Assembly: GCF_963678635.1 (NCBI RefSeq) | Contig: NC_087065.1 | Coordinates: 46,068,381-46,132,380 of the forward strand | Direction of reading: 5' to 3' | Length of the DNA: 64,000 bases | Origin: Symsagittifera roscoffensis | Taxonomy: Eukaryota; Xenacoelomorpha; Acoela; Convolutidae | Shown: positions 23,139 to 34,187 of the stretch, one piece after another | Layout: each line of letters opens with the position of its first letter | How positions within the stretch are numbered: the stretch's first letter is position 1 | Made by a program: the position numbers and the translations under genes | Notes under the pieces: model-generated | Told to the model about the DNA's origin: nothing | Databases searched by the model: none | The model's input: the letters and a program-made list of their open reading frames with translations, nothing else

Positions 23139-23305
23139 TTTCCAACTCCATTGGTACTTAAGCGTAACGAAGCCGTCGCATAGGTCCCTTAAGTGTATGG
23201 TATTCATTCAAGGAGCTAGTTCCTTGGATCACGCGCTCCGAAAACTTCCCGCTCCGTCCCAGAGAACGCGTCAAAGATACTTGCTTTACAAAGCCAGGTT
23301 TAAGT

Positions 23306-23856
23306 TTGAACTTTAACGCTAGGGACTCTCAGAAAACAATACAGTACTACCTTCATCACTACTTGTCGCACCGTAACGACCTTGTAATTTGGCACGACGT
23401 CATTAATAATTCGATAAGTAGGCACCGCAGTAACAATAACCGCAAGCTGAGTAGTGAGCAACTTGTCAATTTGTTATTAAGGTATAGGACAAACATTTGT
23501 GCGATCGTATACTGTAGACGGAACGGAATCGAGGATATAGAGGAAAGTTTAGGTTCAACAGGTATTCTCGTTAAAGACGGTATTCTCTGAACGTCGTTAA
23601 AGACTTTATCTCTTAGCGTAAGGCTAAGGACCAGGTACTAATTGAGAAGTACAAAGAGCTTCACCAGCCTCCTTCCCTTGAGTTAAAGACTCTCCTCCTT
23701 CTAAGGCGTTATAGCGCTGATCTTAACATCCTTAAGACACGTAAGAAGTGGAACCACTTACCCCTCAAAGCGCGGAAAGCTATAAAAAATAGGCTTCAGG
23801 CAGAAGCTTTGAGACATCAAGTTCCCCCGTCTTGTAAGCTAATGTTGATTTATTAA
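23306..23856 (+). pseudogene. Extra ORF upstream of gag, unknown function, broken
   Basis: The first part (23306-23590) contains NDLVIWHDVINNSISRHRSN, a stretch rich in W, H, D and N that looks like conserved enzyme-type sequence. A frameshift near 23590 and a TAG soon after separate it from a second open part (LELKTLLLLRRYSADLN... to a stop at 23856). Codon-like conservation across the break suggests one former protein of about 180 residues. I do not recognise the family; an SGNH-hydrolase-like fold is only a guess. Position between leader and gag is unusual for BEL/Pao. Confidence 0.45.
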
Positions 23857-23926
23857 TGCAAATTTAATTACGTACCAAAACAGTATCTCATTCTATTGAT
23901 TGTATTCTATAAGTGAGCATCCGTAG

Positions 23927-25340
23927 ATTATTGTCAATTTGTGCGAAAAAAAGGACGAAAAATTTCAAAGTAAGATACGCAAGTTATTTGAAACCCGTCT
24001 AAATCTAGAAAATGAGCTGCTTAAAGGTCACTCATTATTACTTGAGTACATTGAGAATAATAGTCGCACCACAAAAATTGATAATGCTGTTTACAAATGT
24101 AAAATTGCGTTGGAAAAAGCTGTCGAAGTCAATGAGCAATTAATTAGGTTAGCGGGAAAAACGGAAAACCCTGAAAAAATTATTGCTCAGCAAGACCTTT
24201 GGCTTAAGAAAGTAATCGAAATGAACGATAAAGTAATGCATGAAGCTCAGGGTTACAAGGTGAGCCTTGAACTTTTGTCATTTCCAGCAGCCGGCATTAC
24301 AGGGAGCAAGGGATCTTTACAACAAACTAGGTCTGAGACATCCTCACGCTCGCACAAAACAAGAGATTCAGAAGCACGAGTATCTGAAAACAGGTCTATG
24401 GTCTCTAATAAGTCTAAGGATAGTAGAAAGCTTGACTCACATAAGTCTGATAAATCTGCTTCCGTTCGACATACGTCGACTGTTCGCACTATGTCATCAA
24501 GTGAGAAAGGGCATGAGTTAGCTTTAGTAAAAAGACGCCGTGAGGAGCTGGAAAGGCAGTATCAAGTAACTTTAAGACTTAAAGAGCAAGAGAACCGTCT
24601 TAAGTTCGAACAAAGTCAACTGGAACTGGCTGAGCAACTGGAGCAATTGGCTGAAAGTCATAAAAAGCAACTAATTGAAATGGAACTGAAAGCGTTTGAG
24701 CTTGAGGACATTTCATCTGAGGTTAGCGAGAAGGTAGCGGAAAGTAACTCGACATGAGTAAGTCAACCTATTTCAAAAGTAGCAACCGATCGAACTAATG
24801 ATTGGGTAGACTCTGTTAGTTCACACGGACCTCTTGACATTGTTAATGCGCCAGGTTTGCTGGCCTTCACTCCTGTACCCATTTCGTCAGGACCGACGAC
24901 TTCCGCCATCCTCGCTCATGCAATTCACACCAGTAATAGTCATAACCATGAGCACATAGCATTGAGTGACCCTGGAGTCCATAGTTATGGACATTGGGCT
25001 ATGCCTCAATTTGGCAGTGCAAGCTTTTTGCCATTGCAAGCTTCTGTTCCATTCCCAGTTAACAATATGCATTCTAGTGCACACGTGTTACCACCACCGT
25101 ATGCTGTTACTTTACAGACCATGAGTTCAAACATAACTAATGGTAGTTATGCCATCGCGCAACCGGAATCATTACCTGTCCCAATGTTACCGGCACAACC
25201 CGGTTCTGGTTTTGTTTCTTTGTCACCTGCATTTGCTGGTGGTGGCTTCTCATCTTCTGGAGTAAACCCAACGCCGGTTTTCTTTTCGGCACCTAATTGC
25301 CATGCAGCGCCAGTCCAGACGCAACATAATCTTCCCTTTG
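23927..25340 (+). pseudogene. Gag N-terminal region
   Basis: Open from 23927 to a TGA at 24755-24757, then open again in the same frame to about 25360. No ATG opens the frame near its start, so either the start is lost or it was supplied by the ORF upstream. The first part is charged and helical with a strong coiled coil (LKEQENRLKFEQSQLELAEQ). A serine-rich linker and then a proline/serine/histidine-rich segment follow. The frame passes to the next one near 25302-25357, which needs a one-base shift. Confidence 0.65.
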
Positions 25341-27287
25341 GTCCCCTTTGTGTCACCTAATATCAACGATTACTACACAAGTGATGCAAACTTCTGGCGA
25401 TTGGCAGCTACAACTCCAATCGTCTTGCCTGCTCAGTGTTGTAATGCTGGAAACGTTTTTTCTAATGTGACAACTGTTGTCCCATCGTGTAACACCGCCG
25501 CTCCGTTTACTAGTGGTGGGACTGTGTATTTTAATACTCCCCCAGTTCATCCACAACATGTTCCGCATTTTGTCAATCATACTAATACTGGTTATCAGCC
25601 AGTCAACGAAGACTACGCATCGTCTTCCACTTATCCGAACCAAGGTTGTTCATCGGATCGACCTCTCTCCGCTCGTGAATTGGCGGAATTATTGATGCAT
25701 AGCCGCAAAGATCATCTTCCTGAATGGAAGTTAGCCCAGTTTGACGGCAACCCGTTAAACTGGCACGAATGGTTTGGTCAGTTTAAGTCCACCGTTGATT
25801 CCGCTGTTCTCACCGATGATACGAAACTGACATACTTAAAAACGGTCGTCACAGGCAAAGCAAAAACCGCAATTGCGGAATTTAGTTATAGTGGCGTTAT
25901 GTACAAGGATGCACTGGCCACCTTGCAACGGAAGTTTGGGCAACCACATGCCATTGTTGGTGCGCATCTTGATAAGCTGAATACTTTTCCTCCACTTAAG
26001 ATGCACAATTCGGAAAATGTCATTAGTTTCTCCTCTGCCATATCTGGCCTCGTAGCAGTTTTCAAATCATTGTCTTTTAACGATGATCTAAAGAGTGTTA
26101 ACCTGTTAAACCAAGCTGTTAGTAAACTTCCGCCTAACCTCAGGGAGGCTTGGTCAAGGCATACTGTTAGACATAATTGGCAGCGACCAACACTCTTAAA
26201 CTTTAACAACTGGTTGAAAGAAAAGGCAGAGGGGCATGAAAGATTACGTTTACTCACATCTAAGGCAAAAAACGAGGAACCAGTTAAACCAAAAACAACC
26301 AAAGTTTTTGCAGCCAATAGCCAGGTAACTAGTAACGCTCAGGATAAGTCTAAGTTTCCGCCATGCGCTTTTTGTAAGGGTAGTCATGCATTGTGGAATT
26401 GTGCTGCTATTAAGGAAAAGAATGCTACTCAGCGAGCAAAATACATAGCTGAACAGAAACTTTGCTTCGCTTGCCTCAATGGCAATCATAGTTTCCGGCA
26501 GTGTTCTAGAGCGAAAAAGTGCCCGAAGCCAGAGTGTGATAGCACACATAATGTCTTGCTCCATGGAGCCGAAAGAATATTTCCTCGGAAGGAAAATTCA
26601 AATGTCTCGAATAAAGCTGGAACAAACAAATCCAAGGAGAATACTAACACTTCCACCCATGCCGCTGTTAGTGATGTACATGACATTAAATCTTCTAAAG
26701 GGTTGTTGCCAATTGCAACAATTGGTGTATCCTGGGATGTAACCAGTCTCCTTACGTTGCTTCTTTGTGATAGTGCATCGACTCACTCCTGGGTGTCTTC
26801 GTCACTAGTAAACCGTCTCGGCTTAGTAGGGGAGCCCGTTAACTTGTCCTTTAGTGGTTTTAATTCAACCACCGTTGTTGAGACTCAGATAGTCAAGTTT
26901 ACAATTTCCTCCGAGCCAAAAAATAGTGATTTCGTATTTTCTCTCTGTGCATATGTTAAATACAAAATTCGGATTGGTTCCGAATTAATCAATTTTGCTG
27001 ATTTGCAGAATAAATATCCACAATTAGCACCTATTAAGCCCACTCAATATACTTATGAGGACGTTGAAGTTATAATCGGACAAGACTACTACCACGCCGT
27101 TAGACCCATTGAGTTCATCTTGGGAGATGATAAAAACTCACCGTGTTCCGTTCGCCTACCGATAGGTTGGGTCATTAGTGGTCCGTTGCCGCCGTCCGTT
27201 AATTCTACCTCTTTGTGTTTCAAGTGTGTTGTTGAAGATTCTTCTCTGACCGACCAGATAAAATCCTGGTACGAGTTTGAATCGTAA
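25302..27287 (+). pseudogene. Gag core, zinc knuckles and aspartic protease of BEL/Pao
   Basis: 661 codons. Residues ~135-330 form a DUF1759-type gag core (WKLAQFDGNPLNWHEWFGQF; LQRKFG). Three cysteine-histidine clusters follow: CAFCKGSHALWNC, CFACLNGNHSFRQC and CPKPECDSTHNVLLH, the nucleic-acid-binding region. A DUF1758-type retropepsin comes next, with LLCDSASTHSW at its catalytic aspartate; the usual DSG/DTG triad is DSA here. IGQDYYHAVRP lies further on. The frame ends in TAA at 27285-27287, after which homologous sequence continues in the same frame, so this is a nonsense mutation. The protein would be cut from a Gag-Pol polyprotein in the particle. Confidence 0.85.
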
Positions 27288-27930
27288 GGTGCTTTCAAAC
27301 AAGTCGATGCCCGTTCCGCCGCGGATAAACATGCTTTATCCATCCTAAATTCTGAAACCGTTCACAATGGCGAAAGATACATTGTGCCTATGCTTTGGAT
27401 TGATAGTAAAGTCAGTCTACCAAACAACTATTACTCGTCACTCGCCCAATTTAAAACATTGGAGAGAAGGTTAAGTAAAGACCCTAAGCTGCGCGAAAGA
27501 TACGCAGAAACAATTAGAGAGGACATTAGGAAAAGCTATGTCGTTACCGTCGAACCACATGATCAACGTAAGCGTTCCGATCGCGAGTGGTATCTTCCGC
27601 ACCATCCCGTCGTAAACCGAATAAGCCGGAGTCCTTATAGCCGACCCAGGTAGGAGTCCTTGCCCGCGATCAAATTTCGCTCCGTTTTTTGTGGCGGGAG
27701 GATACCACTTACGGTGTGGTAGTTCATCAGTACACTCGCCATATATTCGGCGCACGGGATTCGCCTACGTGCGCCAATTTCGCGTTGCGAAAAACAGCAA
27801 CTGATATTATGTCCACATACCCTGAAGCCGCCTCAGTCATAAATGAAAAATTTTACATGGACGATTACTTGGATTCATTCGAGAACGTTCCCATGCAATT
27901 GAAATTAGTCGCGATTTGGTTTCCTTACTA
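27288..27930 (+). pseudogene. Reverse transcriptase, internally deleted
   Basis: After the stop the frame continues with the RT approach (LERRLSKDPKLRERYAETIR, then SDREWYLPHHPVVN). Near 27640 the sequence jumps to VVHQYTRHIFGARDSPTCAN-type RT sequence further along, so roughly 55-65 residues are missing, including the first catalytic aspartate. The YMDD box survives (FYMDDYLDSF near 27851-27880). A frameshift near 27895 leads into the next frame. As it stands the enzyme cannot work. Confidence 0.85.
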
Positions 27931-30459
27931 AAATTGGGAGGATTTAATTTGACTAAATTTGTCAGTAATGCTGATGAAATCACTTCAGCAATGAACCCCG
28001 AGGAATCCGAAACCTCGTCTTCACCCATCAAGGAAATATGTAACGTTGCCGAACAATCATTGCACGTCTTAGGTCTTAAGTGGGACCATGTGAAAGACAC
28101 ATTGGTTGTTAGCAGAGGCGTGGATCGTCCTCCCGATAAAGCAATAACTCAACGAACCGTCTTGAGTTTCGTCTCTTCTGTGTTTGATCCTGTTGGGTTA
28201 GTAGCTCCATACACAGTTAGGGCCCGTTTTTTACTAAAAGATATTTGGAAAATTAGTGGTCAAAGTTGGGATGACGAATTGCCAGAAGACATAAGAGATA
28301 AGTTTCTCGAGTGGCACTCCGGTCTCCCTCTCTTAGGGCAATTGGCTATTCCCCGTTGTTACTTCACAGAGCCTGTTGATCAAATTGAGCTCCACATGTT
28401 CGGTGATAGCTCGCAGGACGTTTTCTGTGCGGTTGGATTTCTGCGTGCGCGACTCTCGAGCTCGCACAAAACTCAAATATCGTTCATCTTTGGTAAAGCT
28501 CGCGTTGCGCGCATGAAAGCGCTATCTATACCAAAGCTAGAGCTTCAAGCTGCTCTGCTCGCCAAACGACTAAAAGATGATATACTGACCGCCCTTACCG
28601 TCTCTATTAATCATGTCTACATGTGGACAGATAGTACAACAGTTTTGCAGTGGCTAAACTCCACTGAAAAATTACCTGTATTCGTCGCTAATCGAGTCGG
28701 CGAAATCCTCGAATCGACCACTATTGATGAGTGGCACCATGTTCTGAGCGGCGATAATCCAGCTGATACCGGTACGCCGGGGATTTCTTCGAAAGCCCTC
28801 AAGGATAGCAGCTGGGTTATTGGTCCGAGCATTCTCAGGACTACTGATTGGCCGTTTATACCCGACGAACGTGTAATCAATAAAATTCGTTTGAAGGGTC
28901 CTTCTTGTGATGTTGATAATTGCTTGGAGACATCGTCTTCCTTCGTCACCGATGTCACATCCATCAAACATCCCGAACACGGGTTCAATTGGGAAAGGTT
29001 CAGTTCCTTTACAAGATATAAACGAGTAGTCGCTTTTATGTTGAGGATGTTGCCTTCACATAAGCATTTTCGTGGTAAGGACTTACAAATAACCGACCCC
29101 ACTGAACTTGATATTGCAGAAAGCAAACTGATTCATCTTGCTCAGATGGAATCCTTCCCCGTTGAGTTAAAAACACTCACCGCTGGCAAACCTATTAAGA
29201 ATAGTAGTAAAATTGCCACATACTCGCCATTTATCGGTCCCGCTGGTATCATTCGTTCCACCGGACGGATTGTGCACTTAGTGAATACCGAGTTTGATAC
29301 GAAGCATCCAATAATACTCGACGCCCGACATACCCTAGTTCGTTTGTTGGCCCGCAGCCTCGACCACAAGCATTTTCATCAAGGTTTAGACTACAAGCGC
29401 TCCGTTTTAAATATGAAATATGCAATACTTGCGTTGCGTCGAATACTTCGGTCTATCAAAAATCAATGTGTAATATGCCGTAAACGCAAAGCAAGTACCA
29501 TCCAGCCTATTATGTCCGATTTACCTGTCGAATGTCTCGGATATAAGCAACCACCCTTCAATCATACGGGTGTGGATTACTTTGGACCGCTTTACGTTCC
29601 GGTTCGCAGAAGCACTGAAAAAAGATGGGGATTTCTTTTTACTTGCCTCACCACCAGGGCTGTACACCTTGAGATTGTACCATCTCTAGACACCAATTCT
29701 TGTGTCATGGGCATCGAACGGTTCATTGCGCGTCGTGGTACGCCAAGCACAATCTGGTCGGATAACGGCACGAACTTCGTTGGTGCGGAAAAGGAATTAC
29801 TTGCCTGCATCAAGAGCTGGATTGGCATGGCTCCGACCATTTTTGCACACAAAGGTGTTACTTAGAAATTTAACCCGCCAGCCGCACCCCATCATGGCGG
29901 CTCCTGGGAACGCCTCGTCCGAAGCGTGAAGCGCGTGCTGTACGATATCCTAGGCAGTAGGCGAGTCACTGAAGAGGTGTTAGGAACAACACTCTGCTTA
30001 GTTGAGCAGGCTTTGAATTCCAGGCCAATTACTCCCATTAGTACTGATTCACGTGAGTTAGAAGCGTTAACCCCAAACCATTTTTTGCTTGGACAACATG
30101 CCACAAGCTTTCCTTCGCTTTTACCCGGGGAGCACTTCGATCACAAGAAAAGGTACGTGCGAGCGCAGTCATATGCTAACGCGATTTGGTCTCGTTGGCT
30201 TCGAGATTATGTTCCCTCGCTGAATAAGCGTGTCGAGTGGCACACTCAGTCTGACTTCACTCTTAAAACAGGCGATCTCGTGTGGGTAATTGAGCCCGAT
30301 AGTCCGCGTGGGTACTACCCTCTCGCCCGAATCGTCAAGCTAAACTACGGACAGAACGGTTGCGCCCGATCCGCCCTTGTCAGGACCGCAACCCGTGAAG
30401 TCACGCGGCCGACCGCTAAGCTCGCTCCGGTTCTTCCTTTTTCAGGGGGGGGGGGAGGA
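27916..30459 (+). pseudogene. RT end, RNase H and integrase of BEL/Pao
   Basis: Open for 649 codons to a TAG at 29863, then open again in the same frame to the 3' LTR. RNase H acidic residues are visible in FGDSSQDVF, KLELQAALLAKR, MWTDSTTVLQW and GDNPADTGTP. Integrase: zinc-binding H...H with CVIC, then catalytic aspartates in TGVDYFGPL and WSDNGTNFVG and glutamate in GGSWERLVRS. The C-terminal part with GDLVWVIEPDSPRG is of DUF5641 type. The TAG replaces a residue shortly before the catalytic glutamate and looks like a point mutation of a tryptophan codon. Confidence 0.9.
30443..30459 (+). other. Polypurine tract
   Basis: An uninterrupted run of G's then AGGA immediately before the TGTTGCA start of the 3' LTR; the plus-strand primer site of the element. 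The counterpart beside the integrase fragment is 21321-21333. Confidence 0.75.
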
Positions 30460-30605
30460 TGTTGCAACGCAAATGTAGAGTATAGATGCATACAAAACAA
30501 GAGTATAAATGCATATAAAATAAGCACAGTTGGCCGAGTGGCCTAAGCTAACGCCGATTATATGTGTGACATAACAGTTGACGTAGGTTCGAGTCCCCCA
30601 CCTGC
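30460..30605 (+). repeat. Truncated 3' LTR (146 bp) with the tRNA-like sequence
   Basis: Matches 21334-21479 of the 5' LTR and then stops abruptly at the junction with the LINE fragment. A box at 30531-30541 and B box at 30586-30596 are intact, and the break falls at the end of the tRNA-like region. Confidence 0.8.
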
Positions 30606-31530
30606 CCCTGAAAAAATAGCAACATTGGAATCTTTGATTATCTTAACAGCAGAAAACATTACGTAGGAGCAGACAGCAATTCGTCTGATACTTTGGATTT
30701 TACTTGAGGAGTCCAGCCGGAATCGCTGCTTGGGCCTCTAATTTTCAGTATTTTAAAAAATGATCTCTCTGACGAATTAATATTAAGCCACCTATCTATT
30801 TTTGCAGAAAAAAGCTGCTAGAAGATGTATCCAAATATTTATATATTTATAAAAAAGACCAAAATGTTTTCAAAAGGACCTCAAAGCTGAGGAAAAGTGG
30901 GTTAAGATTATTAAAGCGAACTTACTTTTGGAACAATGAGCAAAACCTGAGTTAAGAGGGACACAGCATGAGTTCATTTTACGCGGAGAGACCTTAGACA
31001 AATCGAACATGATAAAAGAATTTCGGATTTTTGGTCTCGAAGAAGCTTCCATGGTCGGAACCTATTGAGTCAAAATAAGGAAAGTCAACAAAACTTTCAA
31101 TTGCATTCAAAAAACGTTGATTACGGAGTGAAAAGTTGAAAAAAATTTTTGGCTGTACAAATCACTAATTTTACCTACGGCATACTATGGTTTAAAGATT
31201 TCAAGTACCCCAAAAACAGATGTGACAAAACTAGAGCAATTTCACAAGAAAATTCTAAATTGAGTAAATGCAATTGTAAACTGAACAATTAAAATTGCTA
31301 CATATCTTTCCCCTCGCAATATTTCTTTGTCTGAAAGAACTCTTTTGAATGTCTGATCTCATACGTCAAAGAGCGACGACTTTGATCTACTCTCAATGGT
31401 TGAGTTTCCAAGTGTTTTTCAATCTCAAGAAAACTGGAACAGAGAAAACCAGAGAAGTGTTTATTTTCCAGAATGGTCGATTGGTAAATCGTATAATTAT
31501 CAATAACAAAATCAATTTTTTTAAAAAACT
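30606..31530 (+). mobile_element. Fragment of the LINE, copy 2
   Basis: Counterpart of 14163-14860, starting mid-element because of the BEL/Pao insertion. It keeps the ~270 bp missing from copy 1, in which IIKANLLLEQ and FILRGETLDKSNMIKEFRIF can be read as RT-connection sequence, then LILPTAYYGLKISS. The frame at 31349-31540 is its C-terminal part. Interrupted by stops. Confidence 0.6.
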
Positions 31531-32498
31531 AGGACTATAGGACAAGATTCGTGCAGTTAATTGTCTTACTTTGGGAGTTTCTCGACAATCGATTGGCGGA
31601 ACAAAACAAACGCATAAAGGCTCTTGTTTTGCGACTGCAACATGTGTAGAAACAACTGAACAAAACTATAGAAGAGATGGGACTTAAATCCGTTCAGTTG
31701 TACTGTAAATCCCCAACAACCGTAAAAACGACAACAAAAACTTCTAAACGCGCCTTCGATGCCAATATATAGTTTTGAGGAAATTCGTGCTAAAAAAAAC
31801 GCATTTTTTGGGCCAAATCGGCATTTTGACCTGTTTTTTTTCAAAGTCAAAGTCCCTGGTTCAGACTATAACCGATCCGAGACTGCGATTTAATTGCGGT
31901 AATTCTAGACGATCCTCGCCAAAATTGTTGTCCATAGAATTAGCGATTGAAGAAAAACAGCTTGAATTTATCAAAAAATTGGTTTTCGCATGGTTTCACA
32001 CGGACACGGTTGTTAATAGTTTTTAAACTTTCGTTTAATCAATTTGAGTCGCAAAACAAGAGCCTTTATGCGTTTGTTTTGAAACCATTTTGTTTTTAAA
32101 AAATGATGCCTCTTAAAAACTTGTAGCAGCATTAATTGGGATTTTATATCCAGTTGCTCGCGGCGCAGATAACTGTACAAATTAAGTTCGTAGGCAAATT
32201 TTGGAAGCATTTTTACGCTATATTTTAACGTTTTAATCTATCTTGCCATCGCTTCTTTACCAAATTGAATAGCCTTTTCAAGAAAATTAACTAGAAAAAT
32301 AGACGACAAAGGTTGCCAATTTTTTATGGTTTTATAGTTTCTATTCACATTTTGGAAGGAAAAACATTTCTGTGAGTTTTAACCTCTAGTTTGTTTCCTT
32401 GTCCCATCTGTTTCTTTGCCGTATTAATTGAAGATTGCATTAAAACACTGCAAGTCAGTTGTATAAGTTAAAGGCTACTTGAGTCAACAAAAACCTAC
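31531..32498. other. Intronic DNA of the duplicated cassette, no gene seen
   Basis: Matches 14880-15783 of copy 1. Short open frames are not conserved as proteins between the two copies. Confidence 0.4.
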
Positions 32499-32710
32499 TT
32501 CTTCCTTCACTCGTTGATATTCAGCATCATGGGATGGATTGGGGGCTTCAGCGGGTGCAATTTTGGTAGTGCCCTCCTCCACACCTGCCAATATATAGTT
32601 ATAGAAGACGGCTGCCTTTGGATACCACCAGACCACACACAGATCCTCCTCCTTTCCCTTCTTCTGCAAGATTTTCACGTTGTCAGGAGTCAACACAATG
32701 TCACCCAACT
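32499..32710 (-). CDS. Exon B' (duplicate of exon B)
   Basis: Same length and phase as exon B, acceptor TTGTTCAG kept, donor GAAGAA/GTAGGT instead of GTGAGT. Amino-acid changes are few (for example WAEVEEGNT to LAGVEEGTT). Open with no stop. Whether it is expressed depends on exon C' and the BEL/Pao insertion in the intron that follows. Confidence 0.6.
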
Positions 32711-33164
32711 CTGAACAATTATGGATGCATGATGATTATTAACAAAAAACCGACTCACAAAAATGAACAGCTCCAAGCCCTCTAAATCTGCTTCTGATTA
32801 AAATCAGTTAAAAACTTTAATCATTTCAAAATATTAATGGAACGTATTGAAATTCTTATTGAACTTTTTTATTAACAAACCATTATCATTGAACTTAAAT
32901 TCATGGTGTGGGAAACACGATTATTAAGAACTTTACTTCTCTACATTTTTTGGTATTTTTTATCACAAACTTAAGTAAGAGAGTAAGTGCGACGGAAAAT
33001 TTATACGCAGTATGCTTTAAGCGTCGAAGGGCACAGCGGAGCTGTGACTTGTCAATACCGTTATTCAAGCTAAATTTCAATTTTTGCGAGTTGTCTTTTA
33101 GCGTGAGTTGTCGCGGTACCAATAAAAAGACGCTACAAACTTGTTTAATGCGATACAGGGGCGC

Positions 33165-33500
33165 ATCTAGAATTTTCTCGTGGTGGGCGGATATTTAAAA
33201 AGAATTCGAAAATTGTCGACCTTTTTTTAGGTCGATCAAATTGATTTTCCGAGTTTTTTCCCAAAGCACTAAACAGACACTGTTTTGGCCAAACTTTTAG
33301 CGCAGCAGGCAAAGTTTTGAAAAACAGGCTTTTTTGGAAAATTTTGATCAAAAAGTCACGTTTTTTGGCGCGCGCTCCCCCATCAAATTTTGTATAATTT
33401 AGCGCCAAAAGCGCCTTTAGAAAAATTTTAGGGTCCGTCACCAAACTTGGATATCTCTAAATAGTACAAAGGGGAGACTCTTTGGGCCGGCAGGGCGATA
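33165..33500 (+). repeat. Dispersed repeat copy (family of 11505)
   Basis: Duplicate of 16455-16800, in the intron between exons B' and A'. Confidence 0.5.
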
Positions 33501-33869
33501 TATCACATTTTTTCAAACGTATTTTTTGTCGTCTCAATTTTCCAGTTTTTTCGTGAAAAACTGATTTCTATTATTTTTTCCGTAAACTGATATCCTTGTC
33601 GTCCTAGTTTCCTAGCCTTATATTTTCTTCGTTTCACCATTTGGTATCATTTTATGCAAGCGGAATTCATTCATTTTTGCCGCTAGATAGCCGATTTATA
33701 ACATTTGATCAATCTAGAGCGCCTAAAATTTCCAAAAGAGCCTGAAAACACCCATTTTTGACAATTCGCCAGCGGAAAAGATCATTCGGCGAAGAAGTAA
33801 GTGTTTTTTAACTAAAAGGAGCTATCAATTTCTTGAAGTATACAAAACGAAGATGTGTCAATAAGTTAC

Positions 33870-34187
33870 CTAGAATGAACTCTTCCTCAAGCTCATTGGT
33901 GAACTGTTGTTCCGACACCCCCGAAGTTATATAGGTTCCTGCTTTGATTTGGTGGAAATATCGCTGACCTGGTTTCAGTCCTGTTATGTTGTAGCCGAGC
34001 TGGTTCGAGACTTCTGTTGTGAATGTCGCGATGGTTATGTCGTCATTGTACCCCCACAAATCATCATCGGTTATATTCACGTCAGAATCGCTTGACATTC
34101 CTGCTTGTATCATGTTAAAATAGTATGTTTCTCCTGTCACTACTTGACCAGCTACAAAGCTAACAGAAGCAACACCACCCAACACGC
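33870..34187 (-). CDS. Exon A' (duplicate of exon A)
   Basis: 318 bp like exon A, acceptor TTTTTTAG kept, donor CTAG/GTAACT weakened from GTAAGT. Open, with the YNITGLKPGQRYFH motif unchanged and a handful of substitutions near the start. Phases would let A'-B'-C' precede A-B-C in one transcript. Confidence 0.6.

Larger units (their letters stand above)
21334..30605 (+). mobile_element. BEL/Pao-type LTR retrotransposon, degenerate, 3' LTR truncated
   Basis: Order on the plus strand: 5' LTR 21334-21801, primer-binding site 21805-21822, long leader with twin hairpins, an extra ORF, gag with coiled coil and zinc knuckles, aspartic protease, reverse transcriptase, RNase H, integrase with HHCC, D-D-E and DUF5641-type tail, polypurine tract, truncated 3' LTR 30460-30605. 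This single-polyprotein order with a DUF1759-like gag and DUF1758-like protease is diagnostic of BEL/Pao. At least six inactivating lesions are visible: stops at 24755, 27285 and 29863, frameshifts near 25.3 and 27.9 kb, and an RT deletion near 27.64 kb. It sits in the LINE fragment of duplication copy 2. Confidence 0.92.

Noticed and set aside
23104..23316. 70-codon frame in the BEL/Pao leader
   Set aside because: Starts in the second hairpin and has no conserved features.
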